From contig CM051511.1 in assembly GCA_028015205.1 (NCBI GenBank), positions 7,874,001-7,938,000 on the forward strand: a stretch of DNA of 64,000 nt. Direction: 5' to 3'. Each line of letters opens with the position of its first letter. Position 1 is the stretch's first letter. The position numbers and the translations under genes are program-made. The DNA is from Mytilisepta virgata. Lineage: Eukaryota > Mollusca > Bivalvia > Mytilida > Mytilidae. The notes beneath the pieces were generated by a model. It was not told the DNA's origin. It saw only the letters and a program-made list of their open reading frames with translations, and made no database searches. This document shows, piece after piece, positions 23,022 through 35,589 of this stretch.

Positions 23022-23194
23022 CACTTTCCAATACAAAACCACTATCCTGGAACAATATACCAAGGTTTGGCGTTTTGTTGCAATGTCGGTACATTCATAA
23101 AAGAGTTTCTTTTTGGATACGACATTTCCGATATTTTAATTCAAGTTTGATTCCGTAATATACCAGACATTATACACCTTTCCCGTAATTGCAC
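23022..23194 (-). pseudogene. Broken copy of epimerase-like exon 3
   Basis: Aligns by eye with exon 3 at 2406-2618, including both splice boundaries: donor side AAAGTG|GTATTTG at 23021, acceptor side near 23195, and intron bases beyond (TTTACATGAAAA). Matching words include KRNSF (against KNSF), TKRQ and DSGFVLES (against NGFVLDS), but they lie in different frames. The copy is about 40 bases shorter than exon 3. Neighbouring exons were not found, so this is an isolated relic of a duplicated gene. Confidence 0.7.
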
Positions 23195-23199
23195 CTTAA

Positions 23200-26150
23200 A
23201 TTTACATGAAAAATAAATATTTAAAAACTTTCAACTTTAAAAACATTTCTCTGTAATAATACAAAAGCAAAAACACAAAAGGAACAATAGCCGATTATGC
23301 TAAATAATAGCAAGGTGTATTATCTAACCTGAGAGCATTGCTAAACATAAAAAAAATCTAGAAAAAATGCTAGAAAGAACCCAATTCATGATCTCATAAG
23401 CACATTCACACTTCAAAATATTTTATGGTTCATTCACAATAACATAACACTATATCCCTTGCATATTCATAGTGTACACGGATACATGTAATCAAAATTT
23501 TGAAAACCGAACTACTGAAATATTGTACTTGAGCAGTAAAATCAAACTTGCCAAAACATAGTTGCCAAAATCATGATACAAACAATTCTGCCTGGTAGGA
23601 GAAGAGGTGAAGACCAACATAATAGAATTTCCAAATTGTCAATTGAATATTCAACACATGTATTTAATATGAAAATATATGAATTAAATACTTCATCCCT
23701 ACTGACAGAAGGAGTAATATTTCTCGTAAAACCTTTATAATATTTTTTTAGTGTACGGCAATTCAATTGAGCTTACAAAATATATCTGATTTTTTTAAAG
23801 GAAAGTATGTCATGTATGTGTAAAGTGTGTAAGAGACCACGGTGCAAAGGACCAGTATAAACTTGTACTTTTTGTTTTCTTTGTGTGAAGTAAATGGTGC
23901 TTTAATTCTCCTTACACATATGTATACATGTATCTGCCATTATTTTTTTAAAATTAAATAGAGGTCCTTAGTATCATAGTTCAGGAACAAACTTTTGAGT
24001 CAGAGCTTCTAACTGAAAGAAACTAAAGAAAGAAATTAACATAAATTGTTATCAACTACAGCACCGGTGGAATGACAATAATTTAGTAAACATTCTTGTC
24101 ACAAAAACTCTTGTGTAAAATTAACTGCATAATACCATCTTTCTTATAGACTTTATCTTTACCAATGAGTGTATACTTCTGTTTGTAGAAGTCGCCGAGG
24201 GTATCACCAGCTCAGTAGCTAGTATTTTGATACTAGCCCGAAATAGATACTCTAAATTAAAATGTAAAATATTCGATTTTATTTATTTTTTAATTTCTTC
24301 TTTAACTGTTTGGATTATTGTTCAGGTGGTCGACATTTTAAACCATAAGCACACTTGATAAGTTGTAAATCGAAGAAATATTCACATAATGATTATCAAA
24401 ATTGGTAACATATAATTATCTCAGACAGATTTTACTTCACAATCAAAGATTTGTGAAAAAATGTATACATATCTAAAAAAACAAAAAACAAAAACAAAAT
24501 TACCTATCCCAAAATGTCATAGATGAACCATGATTACTTCTAGAGATGTTTGAAATAAACAACGAAATGACATCATTTCAATCACAATATTTGGAAACGG
24601 CAAATACATATTAAATGCAAAACATATGAAAACAAAATTAATAACGTTAAATGATATATACATAAAATATATTCATAAAACTGAATTATCATTTGTAATA
24701 AAATATTATTCATTGTCCATACCAGAAAAGATCATTAAGTGTATTTATCACATACATCTGTGCATTTAGCTTATATATATGGCTGTATATTTGATATTGA
24801 CTGGACGGTTAAGCCCCTATCAGTACTCATGAATACATATATCAATATATGAATGTGTTCTATAATAACGGGGTAGATAAAATTACAAGTCAACTACAGT
24901 CTCACTTATCTGTTCATAATAAAATTTAATAAGTAATGATTATATTGATTTATTGAATTGAACATGATCAATTAAGTCTACAATTTACATTAGCCAGAAT
25001 CCACAAGTTAAATCGCTTAAGTTTCTTCCTGGGTTTGTTCGACCAGTATTTTAAATTTCATTTAATTCACATGGCTAGTGTGTTAGCGCAAAGTTTGATT
25101 TAAATTGTGTTGAATTTTTCACCTTGTTACATTATTCAGCTGGAGGTTGGAAGGAAATAAAAACCATCTCACCCATATTCCCATAATTTTTCGTTTCTCC
25201 TGCTGTTTGCTTTTTTAATTTCAGCGTGTTGCAGATTGCTGTGGCGAAATTTATCATTACGCGCTAATTTGCTGACATGGAATAAACCCTGCAGCTGAGG
25301 AATGGTTACCCTTTAATATTATGTCAACATGTTGTTGGTTGGCCTGTTTACATCTCGATATTAAAAGTTATGTGAAATCATCAGCCATACATATGTGTTT
25401 TCTTCAATGGTATTTGGACAGTTGATGTTTCACTACGATGTTGTAAATTGTCACTGAAATTTGGTTGTCATACACCCTACACATTTAGTTATTACTAGAT
25501 TACACCCGCAAAATCGCGGGCACGAAGTTATTATATATATTTTTAATAACCTATTTGACCAGTTTGTTCTTAACCTATCGTATATTGTACAGCTATTTTT
25601 AAAAAGTACCCCAAAACAGATCTTCAAAATTCACTCTGCGTTGATCATTTATGTTATAAAATCACACTCATGGATTTTCCTCGAACGAGAAGGGACACGC
25701 AAATTCGGGTCTCTTTATTTAGTATTACGGATAGGTGCCGATATGAGTGTACTGGTGCCGATTTAACCAGGTACTGATTTGACCAGTCCCGAAATGACCA
25801 GATGCTGAAATGACTTGTATTTGATTAACGAAAGGGAATATTGGTTTTCGAGAATTCATATAGAACAGGTCGGCCCCAAATCATAGATCAAACTTTAAAA
25901 TTTAAACAACAGAATGGTTCATCTGAATGCAAATTGGAAGTACAAAGAATATAGTGTTTTGACATGTACCCGTTGAAATGATCGACAGCCGGAAATAAGT
26001 CCGGAAAGAAATTTCAAAGTCGGGCGACGGGAAGGGCTGTGTATCCGAACTGGTTATTTTCTGTTTCTTGTTGAAAACTCTTGATGATCTCATCAGCCTT
26101 TTATCTTTTGCATAAAAAAGGAAATCTGTTGATAATGACGACTTAAAGAG
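23200..26150. other. Unassigned AT-rich sequence
   Basis: No gene recognised. A short palindrome CCCGCAAAATCGCGGGC lies near 25505-25522. A series of GTGCCGAT/GACCAG words (25733-25816) forms a short degenerate tandem repeat. Confidence 0.35.
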
Positions 26151-26159
26151 ATTTATCCT

Positions 26160-27400
26160 GTTGAACGTACTTTAAATAAAGCTAATACTAACATCGAACA
26201 CTGCCCTCTCCTGGATCTTGATATCTATATCTCTAACGGGAAGCTTAATACTAAAATTTGCGATAAGATAGATGATTTTTCATTTCCTAAAAATTAACTG
26301 TTTTCGGATGGAGACGTTCCCTTTGCACCATCGCATGGTGTTTATATATCTCAACTTGTTCGATTCGCTCGTGTATATAACAGCGTATTCGATTTTAACG
26401 AAATAAATATCCGCATTACTGAAAAATTATTTCACCAGAGATTTCGATATCACAAACTTGTCAAAACATTTGATATTATACAATTATGGCCCTCTTGGGA
26501 TGTCCTCCAACTAAGAATAAATGTTATCATAGGTACAAGGACATGATTCGTAAATATAATTCAACGTGCCCACATCTTATATGTTCAGGTATTTCACAAC
26601 CCATCTTTTATGGTAATATTCTATACAAATACACATAAATGTCCTCATTCACCTGAAAAGCTATCCCATCCTTTAAATAGACTTATCCAGGGATAAAATT
26701 ACGATACTGTTATCAAGTCATTAAAGATGGCATTTTTTTAAAATTAATATTGATTCAATAATAGGGTCTTTGCATCGGAAATAAACACAGTTATGCTAAA
26801 ACCAGTTTGTGGAATGAAACGAATAATGTTCTTCTCGTATAATATATGATGGCAGGATACTCAACCCCTAACGGGAGGGATTGTGACTGATTTTCTGTAT
26901 GATAAAGGCATAATCTTTCGATCAGTTTAATTGGGGTCTCGAGTTGGTATGTCAGAAACTGCTAGTAGTCCTTTGTTAATATATATTTATCATTGCCATT
27001 TTGCCCGGTTTCTTCTTTTACCTTTTCTAACATCGGACTCGGACATCTTTTGAACTGAGTTTTACTGTGTGTATCGCTGTGTGTTTGTGTATTCCACTGT
27101 TGCATTGTTGTGCCTGTCCCAAGTTAGGAACCTCTAGCCTTTGTTATTCTTGCGTGTGTGTTTTTTTTTTTTTTTTAATTTTAGTTCATTTGTATGTTTC
27201 GGAGCTTAGTGTGCCGTCCATTTCGCTGAACTAGTATGCATTATTGTTTAGGGACCGGTTGAAGCCCGGGTGAGGGATTTTCTCGCTGCATTGAAGACCC
27301 ATTGGTAGCCTTGAGCTGTTTTTTTTTTTTTTTGCTCTTTGGTCGGGTTGTTTTCTCTTTGACACATCCCCCGTTTCCATTCGCTGTTCTATTAAACAAC
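26160..27400 (+). pseudogene. Degenerate RT element, copy 2
   Basis: Reads LDLDIYISNGKLNTKICDK (from about 26209), then stops; a second frame reads VYISQLVRFARV (about 26338-26375). Then come more shifted pieces (KDMIRKYN) and a long 3' part with CCCTAACGGGAGGGATTGTG, CGCTGAACTAGTATGCAT and CTCTTTGGTCGGGTTGT. The same 3' part occurs at 2830-3620 (inverted) and 34050-34660. Non-functional. Confidence 0.6.
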
Positions 27401-27500
27401 AAAATAGACAACAGGAAAAGTCAACACTGACAAACCAATCAATCAATGCCATGGAACAGGCAAAAAAATAACATGTAAAACGTAAAACACGGACATAAAC
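27395..27500 (+). repeat. Dispersed 'GACAACAGGAAAAGTC' family fragment
   Basis: AACAACAAAATAGACAACAG followed by ACCAATCAATCAATG and AAAAATAACATG matches copies at 8547-8660, 39985-40055 and 41490-41600. Confidence 0.5.
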
Positions 27501-28189
27501 ATTAATCTTTTACAGAATGATAATCAGTGTCTGTCCCACATGGGACACCGTTCTTATTTGTGATCTGTTATAGGTTTGACAGTTGGGTGTGGTTTGACAA
27601 GGTGATTGTTTGAAAAAACAAGGACCTTACCTTTGTGAAAAAGGCAATAATCTAGCTGGTTATTGTAAGTAGAATCTCCAAAAACAAAACAAACAAAAAT
27701 CAAAATCAATAGGGAACATTAAATATTCAGAAAGGCTTGTATGAAGAGAACCATTATGTACGAACATCTGTCACCATCAAATTGTCGAAAGGGTGTTCAG
27801 CAGATCGAATTTTACGTTCTTAAGTAGTGAGGCACTAACTTAAATGTATTTATGTTTTTCAACAGAAATCGTTTGAATGCAGTTACAAAAACTCGTACGC
27901 AGGATAGAATTGCTCAAATTTCAACATTTTTAGTCCTTATCTAAACAAAATTTATACTCCGAGACAAATTTTTAATTCCATACTTACATTACACTTATTT
28001 TATTTACATTTAAGGATGAAAATAACAACTTCAGTTTCCTATGTTTACCATAAAAACCTGTAAAGTTTTTCTGAATGTTCATTTAATTCGTTAATGTCAA
28101 GGTTTAATAACTTCATAGGCTTGTAAACAGAAATTTTACAAACACCGAAACTTGCAGTATTATAACATTATAAATACCGGAATTGCTAG

Positions 28190-29562
28190 TGTTGTTATCC
28201 CCGCACTTCGAATGAAGTTCGGGGATATTTGTAGTCGGTCCGTCTGTCCGTCCGTCGTCTGTCCGTCCGTTAGATAACCTCGTTCATTTTTTGTTTCAGC
28301 AAATTTATTTCTTTATAGTATTGTAAATAATGTTTTGAATTTTGAAATTCGTTTAAGGGGTCCAATTTTCGGACCGAAAATGGTCAAATCGCGAATTTGG
28401 CCTTGTCTCTGGAACTAGTCATTTATTTTTAATTTTATGAATTTAATTTCTATACAGTATTGTCACCTACTGTATGTAGATGTGCCATAAGACTTTACAA
28501 TTTTGATTTTCAAAATTGGGGCCCTAAACTTTCTTTCATTTTTCATTCCATGCATTTAATTCCTATACAGTATTGTCACATACAGTTGCCACCAGTTGAG
28601 GGATGATAACACGGGCAATGTAAAAAACTGCTGAGAACTGCTCTTAGTTAACTTAGAGCAGTCAGGAAAACGAACAGCTCTGGTCAAGAATTGGAACAGT
28701 CCTGGTCCACGACTGCTTTTTAGAACAGCTCTGGTCAGGAATTAGAGCAATCCTTGTCCATAACTGCTTTTGCGACGATATCGCTACATTTCATCAATTG
28801 TTATAAATCATCATTATAGAACCCATCATCGGAGGCCATCGTTTTTTTATAATTACTTACTCTCGAGTAAAAAAATAATAAAATCAAAATTAAAAAAATA
28901 TATAAAAATAAAAATCAAATTTCAATTAAATTTAAAAAAGATATTCAATTAAATTAAATTAAAATGAAAATCAAAAAATCAAAAAATCAAAAATCAAATT
29001 TAAATTTAAAAAAAATTAAATTAAGATTTAAAAAAAATGTCAGATCAGTGATACGATCCATACCAAGGATGGATGTGTAACATGATAAATTCTATAACAG
29101 TGTTATAGAACTGTTCTAGACCATGACATGTTAGAGCTGTTGTTGATCATGACAGGTTAGAGCTGTTCTTGACCATGACAGCTTAGAGCTGTCAGAATCG
29201 GTCAGGATTCTGTTCTTGAGCAGTCAGGATTCTATTCTAGAGCAGTTCTAAAGCAGAGAACTGCTCTAGGTTAACTAAGAGCAGTCAGTAGAACTGCTCT
29301 AAAATAACTTGGTGAGAGGTTATGTCTGCACCTAACTGTACTGTATGGAGCTGTGAAATAAGGTTTTGGAATTTTGCTTTTCAAAGATTTGGGCCCACAG
29401 GGGTGGGTCGAATTTCGAAAATTGTTAATTTAAGCTTGTGACCTAAACTCCTCTTTCATTTTTCATTTGTATTCAACGATATGATTATGAAAAAGGTGCA
29501 CAGGGATACATTATGTGGGGAGTGCGGAGATAGCTGCCGTTTCCGATTACCTTAATCTAGTT
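28190..29562 (+). repeat. 1.4 kb GTCC-rich repeat, copy C, with inner palindromic insertion
   Basis: Begins TATCCCCGCACTTCGAATG with GTCCGTCTGTCCGTCC beside it, and ends GTGGGGAGTGCGGAGATAGC. It is interrupted from about 28587 to 29335 by a separate palindromic element. Confidence 0.6.
28587..29335. mobile_element. 'AGAACTGCTCT' palindromic element
   Basis: Near the left, GAACTGCTCTTAGTTAACTT then AGAGCAGTCAG; near the right, AGAACTGCTCTAGGTTAACT then AAGAGCAGTCAG, giving mutual inverted and self-complementary ends. Further GAGCAGT/ACTGCTC and GAACAGCTCTGGTC words recur on both sides of a central A-rich region (28860-29040). The left boundary motif GTTGAGGGATGATAACACGG also occurs at 32562-32581. 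Confidence 0.5.
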
Positions 29563-29769
29563 AATTTTATAATCCTGGAATTTCCAGTATTGTAACATTT
29601 AAATCACTGGAGTTACTATTATCCTGATTTAGAGTAATTTCTCGCAATTTGATTGGCTGATATTGTCCTAATAAATTTCAGTGCAATTTTTTATTAAGTC
29701 AATTCGAATTATCTCCCTTATACCATTGACTTTAATAAAAAAAAACTTGTGATAAATTCACCATCCTGA

Positions 29770-29995
29770 TATGGAAAAAAAACAGTAAATAAGTGGTGTC
29801 ATAAAAAAAATCAGGATAAATTCGTTACACAGTGTGCAATTGTCCTAATACGGAATTTATCATGGAAAAAAACAATAAATAAGTGGTCTGATAACAAAAT
29901 CAGGATAAATTCGTTACACAGTGTGCAATTGTCCTAATACGGATTTTATTGACCCGATAAATTACCGTATTAGGACAATTGCACACTGTGTAACT
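29770..29995. repeat. Direct plus inverted repeat cluster (ACACAGTGTGCAATTGTCC)
   Basis: Two direct units of about 89 bp (from 29773 and 29862), each with GTTACACAGTGTGCAATTGT then CCTAATACGG. The complement of that segment follows at 29963-29993, so the second unit and the last segment form a strong hairpin. Confidence 0.75.
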
Positions 29996-29999
29996 AATA

Positions 30000-31610
30000 A
30001 TATTATCAATTTCACAACACTGGAATTACAAATATTCACTTCCACAATACTAAACTTCACAGTATTTTAAAGGTTTATTGTACAATCTAGAGCACTGGAA
30101 TTCCAGTAGCGTTAACTTTGCATACCGGGAATAATAGAACTACTATTATTGTTTGAAAATAATACTGAAATTACAAGTATTATGCCCACAATACTGGTAC
30201 AAAAATGTGTTCTAGTATACTTTGATGTGCATGTATCGGGTTTATCCGAAATTCAATAAGGAATTAAATTTCTACGTGGGAATTTCCCCCGTTTTTTCTA
30301 CAGTTATTGGAACGATAAACTAGGGAAGACTCGAAATGACGTCTATGTAAAGAAACTCACATAGCAACGACATTTTCTTGAGGTTTTTGTCAAAAATCAT
30401 AGGAGAAACAGATTCTCCTTCAATTTTCTCGTGAGTTAGGGAATTTCTCCACCCGAGATAGTTAAATTTTCGATTTTCAACACGCGAGCTCGTACCTGAA
30501 GGAGAATCTATATTTCACGTTGACATCATGTTTTTTTTTTAATTATTTTTGACATTCAGTTGTTTGGTCTCGATCGATTACAAATTTATTTCAAAATTCA
30601 AATTTTTAATTTATTGACACGATTTACGTAGGATATTTTGTAAGATATGTCTGCATATGTCTGCCTTATCTCGTTAATTTAAGCATGGGAAAGATGAAAT
30701 TGACAATTCCCTTCGTTGTATTGAAAATATTTGTCTTTGTCAAATGCCATAAATCGTGAATTATTAAACAATGTCATTTCGTCCGCTGGAGAACAATTAT
30801 TATTATTGTTGGTGAAATTAATAATTCAAAGCTTCATTTGATTATTCGTTGAGTTGACATGATAAAATATTACATTCTATCCTGATTAAATTCTTTAGAC
30901 TGTCAACAGGTTCTTTAATTTTTTTTTTTTTTTTTTTAGTGTTTTCAATTGACAGGTACTCTCTCATTTTAAAATTCAATCGTAGATTTTTAACCAATGA
31001 TTTGAGAACAGGCCTTTTTTCTTTCTTTTTTCCACAAACAAAAATCAACCATCTGAACTTATATTATTTGAAATTTTATTTTCAAATACAACAGAGATTT
31101 ATAAAGAATAAATATTTCGATTTTTTCAAGGAAATTTGAAGTGCGCAGTTGGACTGTGGTCACTTGAAATATAATTCTATAGCAATTTTAGATCGAAAAA
31201 CTTCTATACCTGTGCACTTATACCTAACGGGGCGATTTGAGTTGGTCTAAAATAATCATTTTAAATTTGGTGAATTTGGTGATTTTTGTCTTGCTTATTA
31301 TCTCAAAATTGATTGGATATAAAAGAATGGCTTCTCAAATAAGCAAAGTAAGCAACGCAGCAAATAAAATCCATTATTAATTTGGACTTTGCTATATTTA
31401 ACTAGTAAATTAGCAAGTAAACAATAATACCGAAACGAAAAAACAGTATGAAAAGCCCGTCAATTCGAAATCCAAGAAAAATCATGAGAATGGAATACAA
31501 CAAACAAACAAAACAAGATCATCTATAACTAAAATATTTAAAAAAAAAAACTTATAAGAACTAAACAAATGCTTCCATTGTTTACTGTATTATAATAAAA
31601 ATATATCATA
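30000..31610. other. Unassigned AT-rich sequence
   Basis: No gene recognised. Poly-T tract at 30920-30938. Short ORFs on both strands here are compositional. Confidence 0.35.
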
Positions 31611-31621
31611 TGAGAGGTTTC

Positions 31622-31899
31622 TATGGCAAGCCGTTTTACTATTTATTCTAACTTCAAGATATCTCATATAATATATAAGATATCTCATATAATATATAAG
31701 ATATCTTATATACTTTATAAGATATCTCATATAGTATATAAGATATCTCATATAATTTATAAGATATCTTATAAAGAAAATTATATGAGATATCTTATAA
31801 ACTATATAAGATATTTTATAAACTATACAAGATATCTTATAAAATATATGAGATCTCTTATAAAATTTATTAGATATAATGGTAAAACGGATTGCCATA
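31622..31899. mobile_element. AGATATCT palindromic MITE, copy 1
   Basis: 278 bp. Left end TATGGCAAGCCGTTTTAC, right end complement (GTAAAACGGATTGCCATA). Flanked by the 6-bp duplication GGTTTC (31616-31621, 31900-31905). The interior is an array of about 21-bp units centred on AGATATCT plus ATATAAGATATC, arranged so that the two halves are complementary. Confidence 0.85.
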
Positions 31900-31976
31900 G
31901 GTTTCTTCATTCAAACTGAAATGTGCACAGTATTAACATATGCAACTATCGCAATTATAAATTTCATTCTTTCGAA

Positions 31977-33237
31977 TACTGTAAATATTGAAATTATTGC
32001 GATATTTTTATTATTGCAAAAATAGCGATCGGTCCGATTTCAAAACCTCGTTTAAGGGCATCTTTTATAACAAAGCAGACGACGGTATCGCGTTTGTTTA
32101 TATGTAACTAAGGCAATTTTTGGAAGAACCAAAAACTCACTAGTGAGATTATAAATTTTTCCAACACTGGTCGAGGGACTGTTAAATTGGCTGAAAATAA
32201 GGGAATTGTGTTTAACCTACTTAGCTTTTGGGAAAAAAGGTTGGCGGTAAGCCAAGTATTTTAACTACCAATAATATTACTTAATCAGTTTTCAACAGCT
32301 TCATTTTTCTTCCTTTGATACTTAATTTAACTTTAAACTTAATAACCAAGCTATTGCCTCTTTCTTTCTGAAATTAGATCAGTATTTGGTAAAATCATTG
32401 CCACGTGATCGGAAAGCTTGATCCCAAATTCATGCGATATTTTTAAACACACAACAAAAGTCCACATACTTTAATGGTATTACATGTTCTTTAATAAACG
32501 AAACAAATAATAATTATAGATTAATACATGGTCTGTTTCATATTGCCCAAGTGACGATATCAGTTGAGGGATGATAACACGGGCAATATAAAAAAGACCA
32601 TGTATGTTTGTCAGGTTTTCAACATCCCTGAATAAAGGTGCACATTCACAATGTTACAGCTATTAAACACTGTTATTTCTTTCACTTGGAGAATCGACTC
32701 AAACAATGGAAGGCAACTTTAGTTCCTGTGTTTTTCCCCGAGATCTACAAATAGATTTTATAATCCCCTATTTGAAAATGCCTAGAACATTTATGAACGG
32801 TTTTTTCACCATATATGATGATCAGACGATTATTTACAGCTGAGCGGAAGTGACGTCTGAAGCTCACGAGGTAAGAGATAACATGGCCTCGTATGATGTT
32901 ATTGCCCCGGGGGCAAATGACATGCATCAAATTATGCTTTTATTACATATGCAAAATCGGCGTTATTTGAATAAAATATGTGATAAACTAGTATATATGT
33001 ATAAGACATGTAAGAGGTAAAGTATCTAGTTAAATAACATTTTGAATTATAATATTCTTAAAAGGATTAATTAAAACATTAATGAAAATTCCATTTTAAA
33101 TTTTTACCCGATCTCCGATCGCAAAAATAACTTTTTTAGCACGGGCGGCGATCGCAATAATTGAAGATCGCAATTTTGCCGGGGGTTGAAGAATAGCAAT
33201 AATATATGTGCACGCGAAAATTTCAGAATTTACAGTA
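31977..33237. mobile_element. TACTGTAAA MITE, copy 2, with inner insertion
   Basis: The left half (31977-32060) and right half (33100-33237) match the ends of the 17724-17933 element, including GAAATTATTGCGAT and TTCAGAATTTACAGTA. About 1.04 kb of unrelated DNA separates them. Confidence 0.55.
32525..32604. repeat. Perfect-looking 24-bp stem hairpin
   Basis: TACATGGTCTGTTTCATATT then GCCC at 32525-32548 pairs with 32581-32604 with two mismatches around a 32-base loop. The loop and right-stem start include GTTGAGGGATGATAACACGG, shared with 28590-28615. Confidence 0.7.
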
Positions 33238-33361
33238 AGTTTGAACAAAACTCTTGTGTTTATTGTGGTTTTTTTCCATGCACTAGTTTTTTTATCCTTC
33301 TTCTGAAATAACATCGATTCAAATTATTTGATTTATTTACATTTATAATTGTATATTGGAA

Positions 33362-33500
33362 GCCGTGTTGGCCGGGTGGTCTATACACATATGTAGTTCG
33401 TCTGACTAATAATGATAGATAGCCCGTCAATACTGAGTTCCAGAGATCGAATTCATCTCAATCGCAAGGTGTGTTCAGCTCCGATCTTACCTGACAGGAG
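33362..33500 (+). repeat. tRNA-related SINE-like segment
   Basis: GTTGGCCGGGTGGTCTATAC resembles the A box of a Leu/Ser-type tRNA, and AGAGATCGAATTC about 75 bases later resembles a degenerate B box. It is not a functional tRNA because the cloverleaf is not formed. A later piece (ACCTGACAGGA) recurs inverted near 35085-35100. Confidence 0.45.
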
Positions 33501-33506
33501 CCAGGT

Positions 33507-33668
33507 TTCAGAAAGTATCTTAGTTCTAAGATATGTCCTAAGATGGCCTAAAGATATATCTTAATCCGCAGTGCTGTTTCCAAAACCATAATCATTTAGG
33601 ATATGTCCTAAAATTTATCGTAATTTGGGACATTCAGAGGATAGTCTTAGGAGTATCCTTATAGAAAC
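33507..33668. repeat. Small palindromic 'TATGTCCTAAGAT' repeat
   Basis: Inverted ends (GTTTCAGAAAGTATCTTA against TTAGGAGTATCCTTATAGAAAC) and inner complementary words (CTAAGATATGTCCTAAGAT, GGATATGTCC). A related cluster lies at 34995-35065 (TGTCCTAAGATATATCTGAG). Confidence 0.45.
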
Positions 33669-34049
33669 AATATAATTAAAAGGGTAATTGACATGATTTT
33701 TCCTGAGAGAATAGTGCCTTCTCTAATGAAGATACCATTAATTTTGTTTGGAGGCAGAAAATTTTCTTCTGCATACATGAGCCCAACTTGTCTTAAAATT
33801 AGACAATGTTTTGATTCAATGTAGTATTAAATCCTGTCCTTTTAAGAACATTTTGGGGGTCATCATTGTTAAAATTCCTTTCTTTTCACTTCCCTCCCCT
33901 CTCCTCCCCCAACCCTACCCTTAAAACTAACTAGTCTCTAAGTTTTTAACAAATATGTGATAGATTGCGCTAAGAACACTTTACTCTTGGTAATATTTCA
34001 CCCATGACTTGTTTCTCGGAGGTTAAATACATGTTGAATCTACAAGTAT

Positions 34050-34660
34050 ATAGATGGCATTTTTGGAATAAATATCGATTCACTCATAGCCTCTTTGTAT
34101 CGGAAATAAACACATTTATTCTAAAACCAGTCTGCATGATACGGGCTATGTTCTTCTCGAAAATTTATGATGGCATGATACTAAAACCCTAACGGAGTGG
34201 ATTGTGGCTGATATTCTATATGATAAATACATAATCGTTCGATCCGTTTAATTCACAGGGGCCTGACTTCTGGATATTTATTTCTTTTTTATTTTATTTT
34301 ATTTTTTTTTTTTTTTGGTTGTCTTATTCCGTGAGTACTTTTAATAAATATTCACTGTTACAACGATTGAGATCTCACAAAACATGATAAACCCCGCGCA
34401 GTTTGCGCCTGTCCCAAGTCAGGAACATGTAGCCTTTGTTAGTCTTGTGTGTTTTTTTCAATTTTGGTTAATTTGTATGTTTTGGAGTTTCGCTGAACTA
34501 GCATGCATTATTGTTTAAAGGCCAGTTGAAGCCCGCCTCCGAGTGTGGAATTTTCTCGCTGCGTTGAAGAGCTATTGGTAGCTTTGGGATGTTTTATGCT
34601 CTTTGGTCTGATTTGTCCCATTGACACATTCTCCGTTTCCATTCTATATACTATTTAAAT
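34050..34660 (+). pseudogene. RT element 3' end, copy 3
   Basis: Shares with 26760-27390 the blocks GATGGCATTTTT, TCGGAAATAAACAC, CCCTAACGGAGTGGATTGTG, TGTCCCAAGTCAGGAAC, CGCTGAACTAGCATGCAT and CTCGCTGCGTTGAAGA. Only the last few RT codons and the 3' non-coding part remain. Confidence 0.6.
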
Positions 34661-35589
34661 GAGCTACTTTAGATTTAATAATAAACATATATACTTACTC
34701 AAGGTGTTCACTTTCCATACCCATGATATGTTACATATATATAACGTAGCAATCTATCGTTAAATAATGAAAGTCTTAAATAAAATAAGTAAGAAAAAAA
34801 TAAGAATTATTATCATGATTATAGGAATGAATATTTCAATTTAAGATATTTTTATTTTTTATTTTTTATTTTATTCCTTTATTCCATCTCAAATATTACA
34901 ATCAATTATAACATATTCATAGTAATACATTTATATCAGATAGGAGAGTTAGGTTATCTTTGATTTACAGTGTAAAACATGGATTATCATAACATGGTCC
35001 TAAAATGTGTCCTAAGATATATCTGAGGACATGTCTTAGGATATTTTAAGATATTTTACGCAAACCTAGTCCCAGGATTGTAAGTTTTCCTGTCATAGGT
35101 CGGTGTTTCAATGTTCTACGGCGATCTCCACCAAGATAAAACTAATGCGCTGATAGTGTCCTATAAATCCCAATAGGTTAAATCAAACCATTATATTTTA
35201 TTGTTTTTTCCATATCAATAAATCTTGTAAAAAAAATAAATGAATTGGTCTCTTAGTTTGAACTTTTGATCAAGCCTTTTTGATTTATTCTTGTTCAGTA
35301 TAATGTTTCTAATTATGCTTATTGTGTTCCTATTCTATTTACTAATAATTTGATTATTTGACAGACATTTTTTCATGTCTGCTAACATCAACAAATTATA
35401 AATCAAACTGGACAGCACTTGCTAGTATTTTGTCCAAGTTGCTTAATTATTCTTCGCATTAGTGATTATTGTGGGCCTATATAAATATGCCATTATAACG
35501 TGAAATATTAAATAAGAGACCCCACTGACCAGTCGACAGGAACAGTAAGAATAGTTGTACGGACTAAACTAATAGAACATTTTTTAACT

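Noticed and set aside
31590..31919. ORFs reading YKISHII repeats on both strands (97-106 codons)
   Set aside because: Direct translation of the AGATATCT palindromic array.
33362..33500. Functional tRNA gene
   Set aside because: The A-box-like and B-box-like words are degenerate and no cloverleaf can be drawn; treated as a SINE-like segment.
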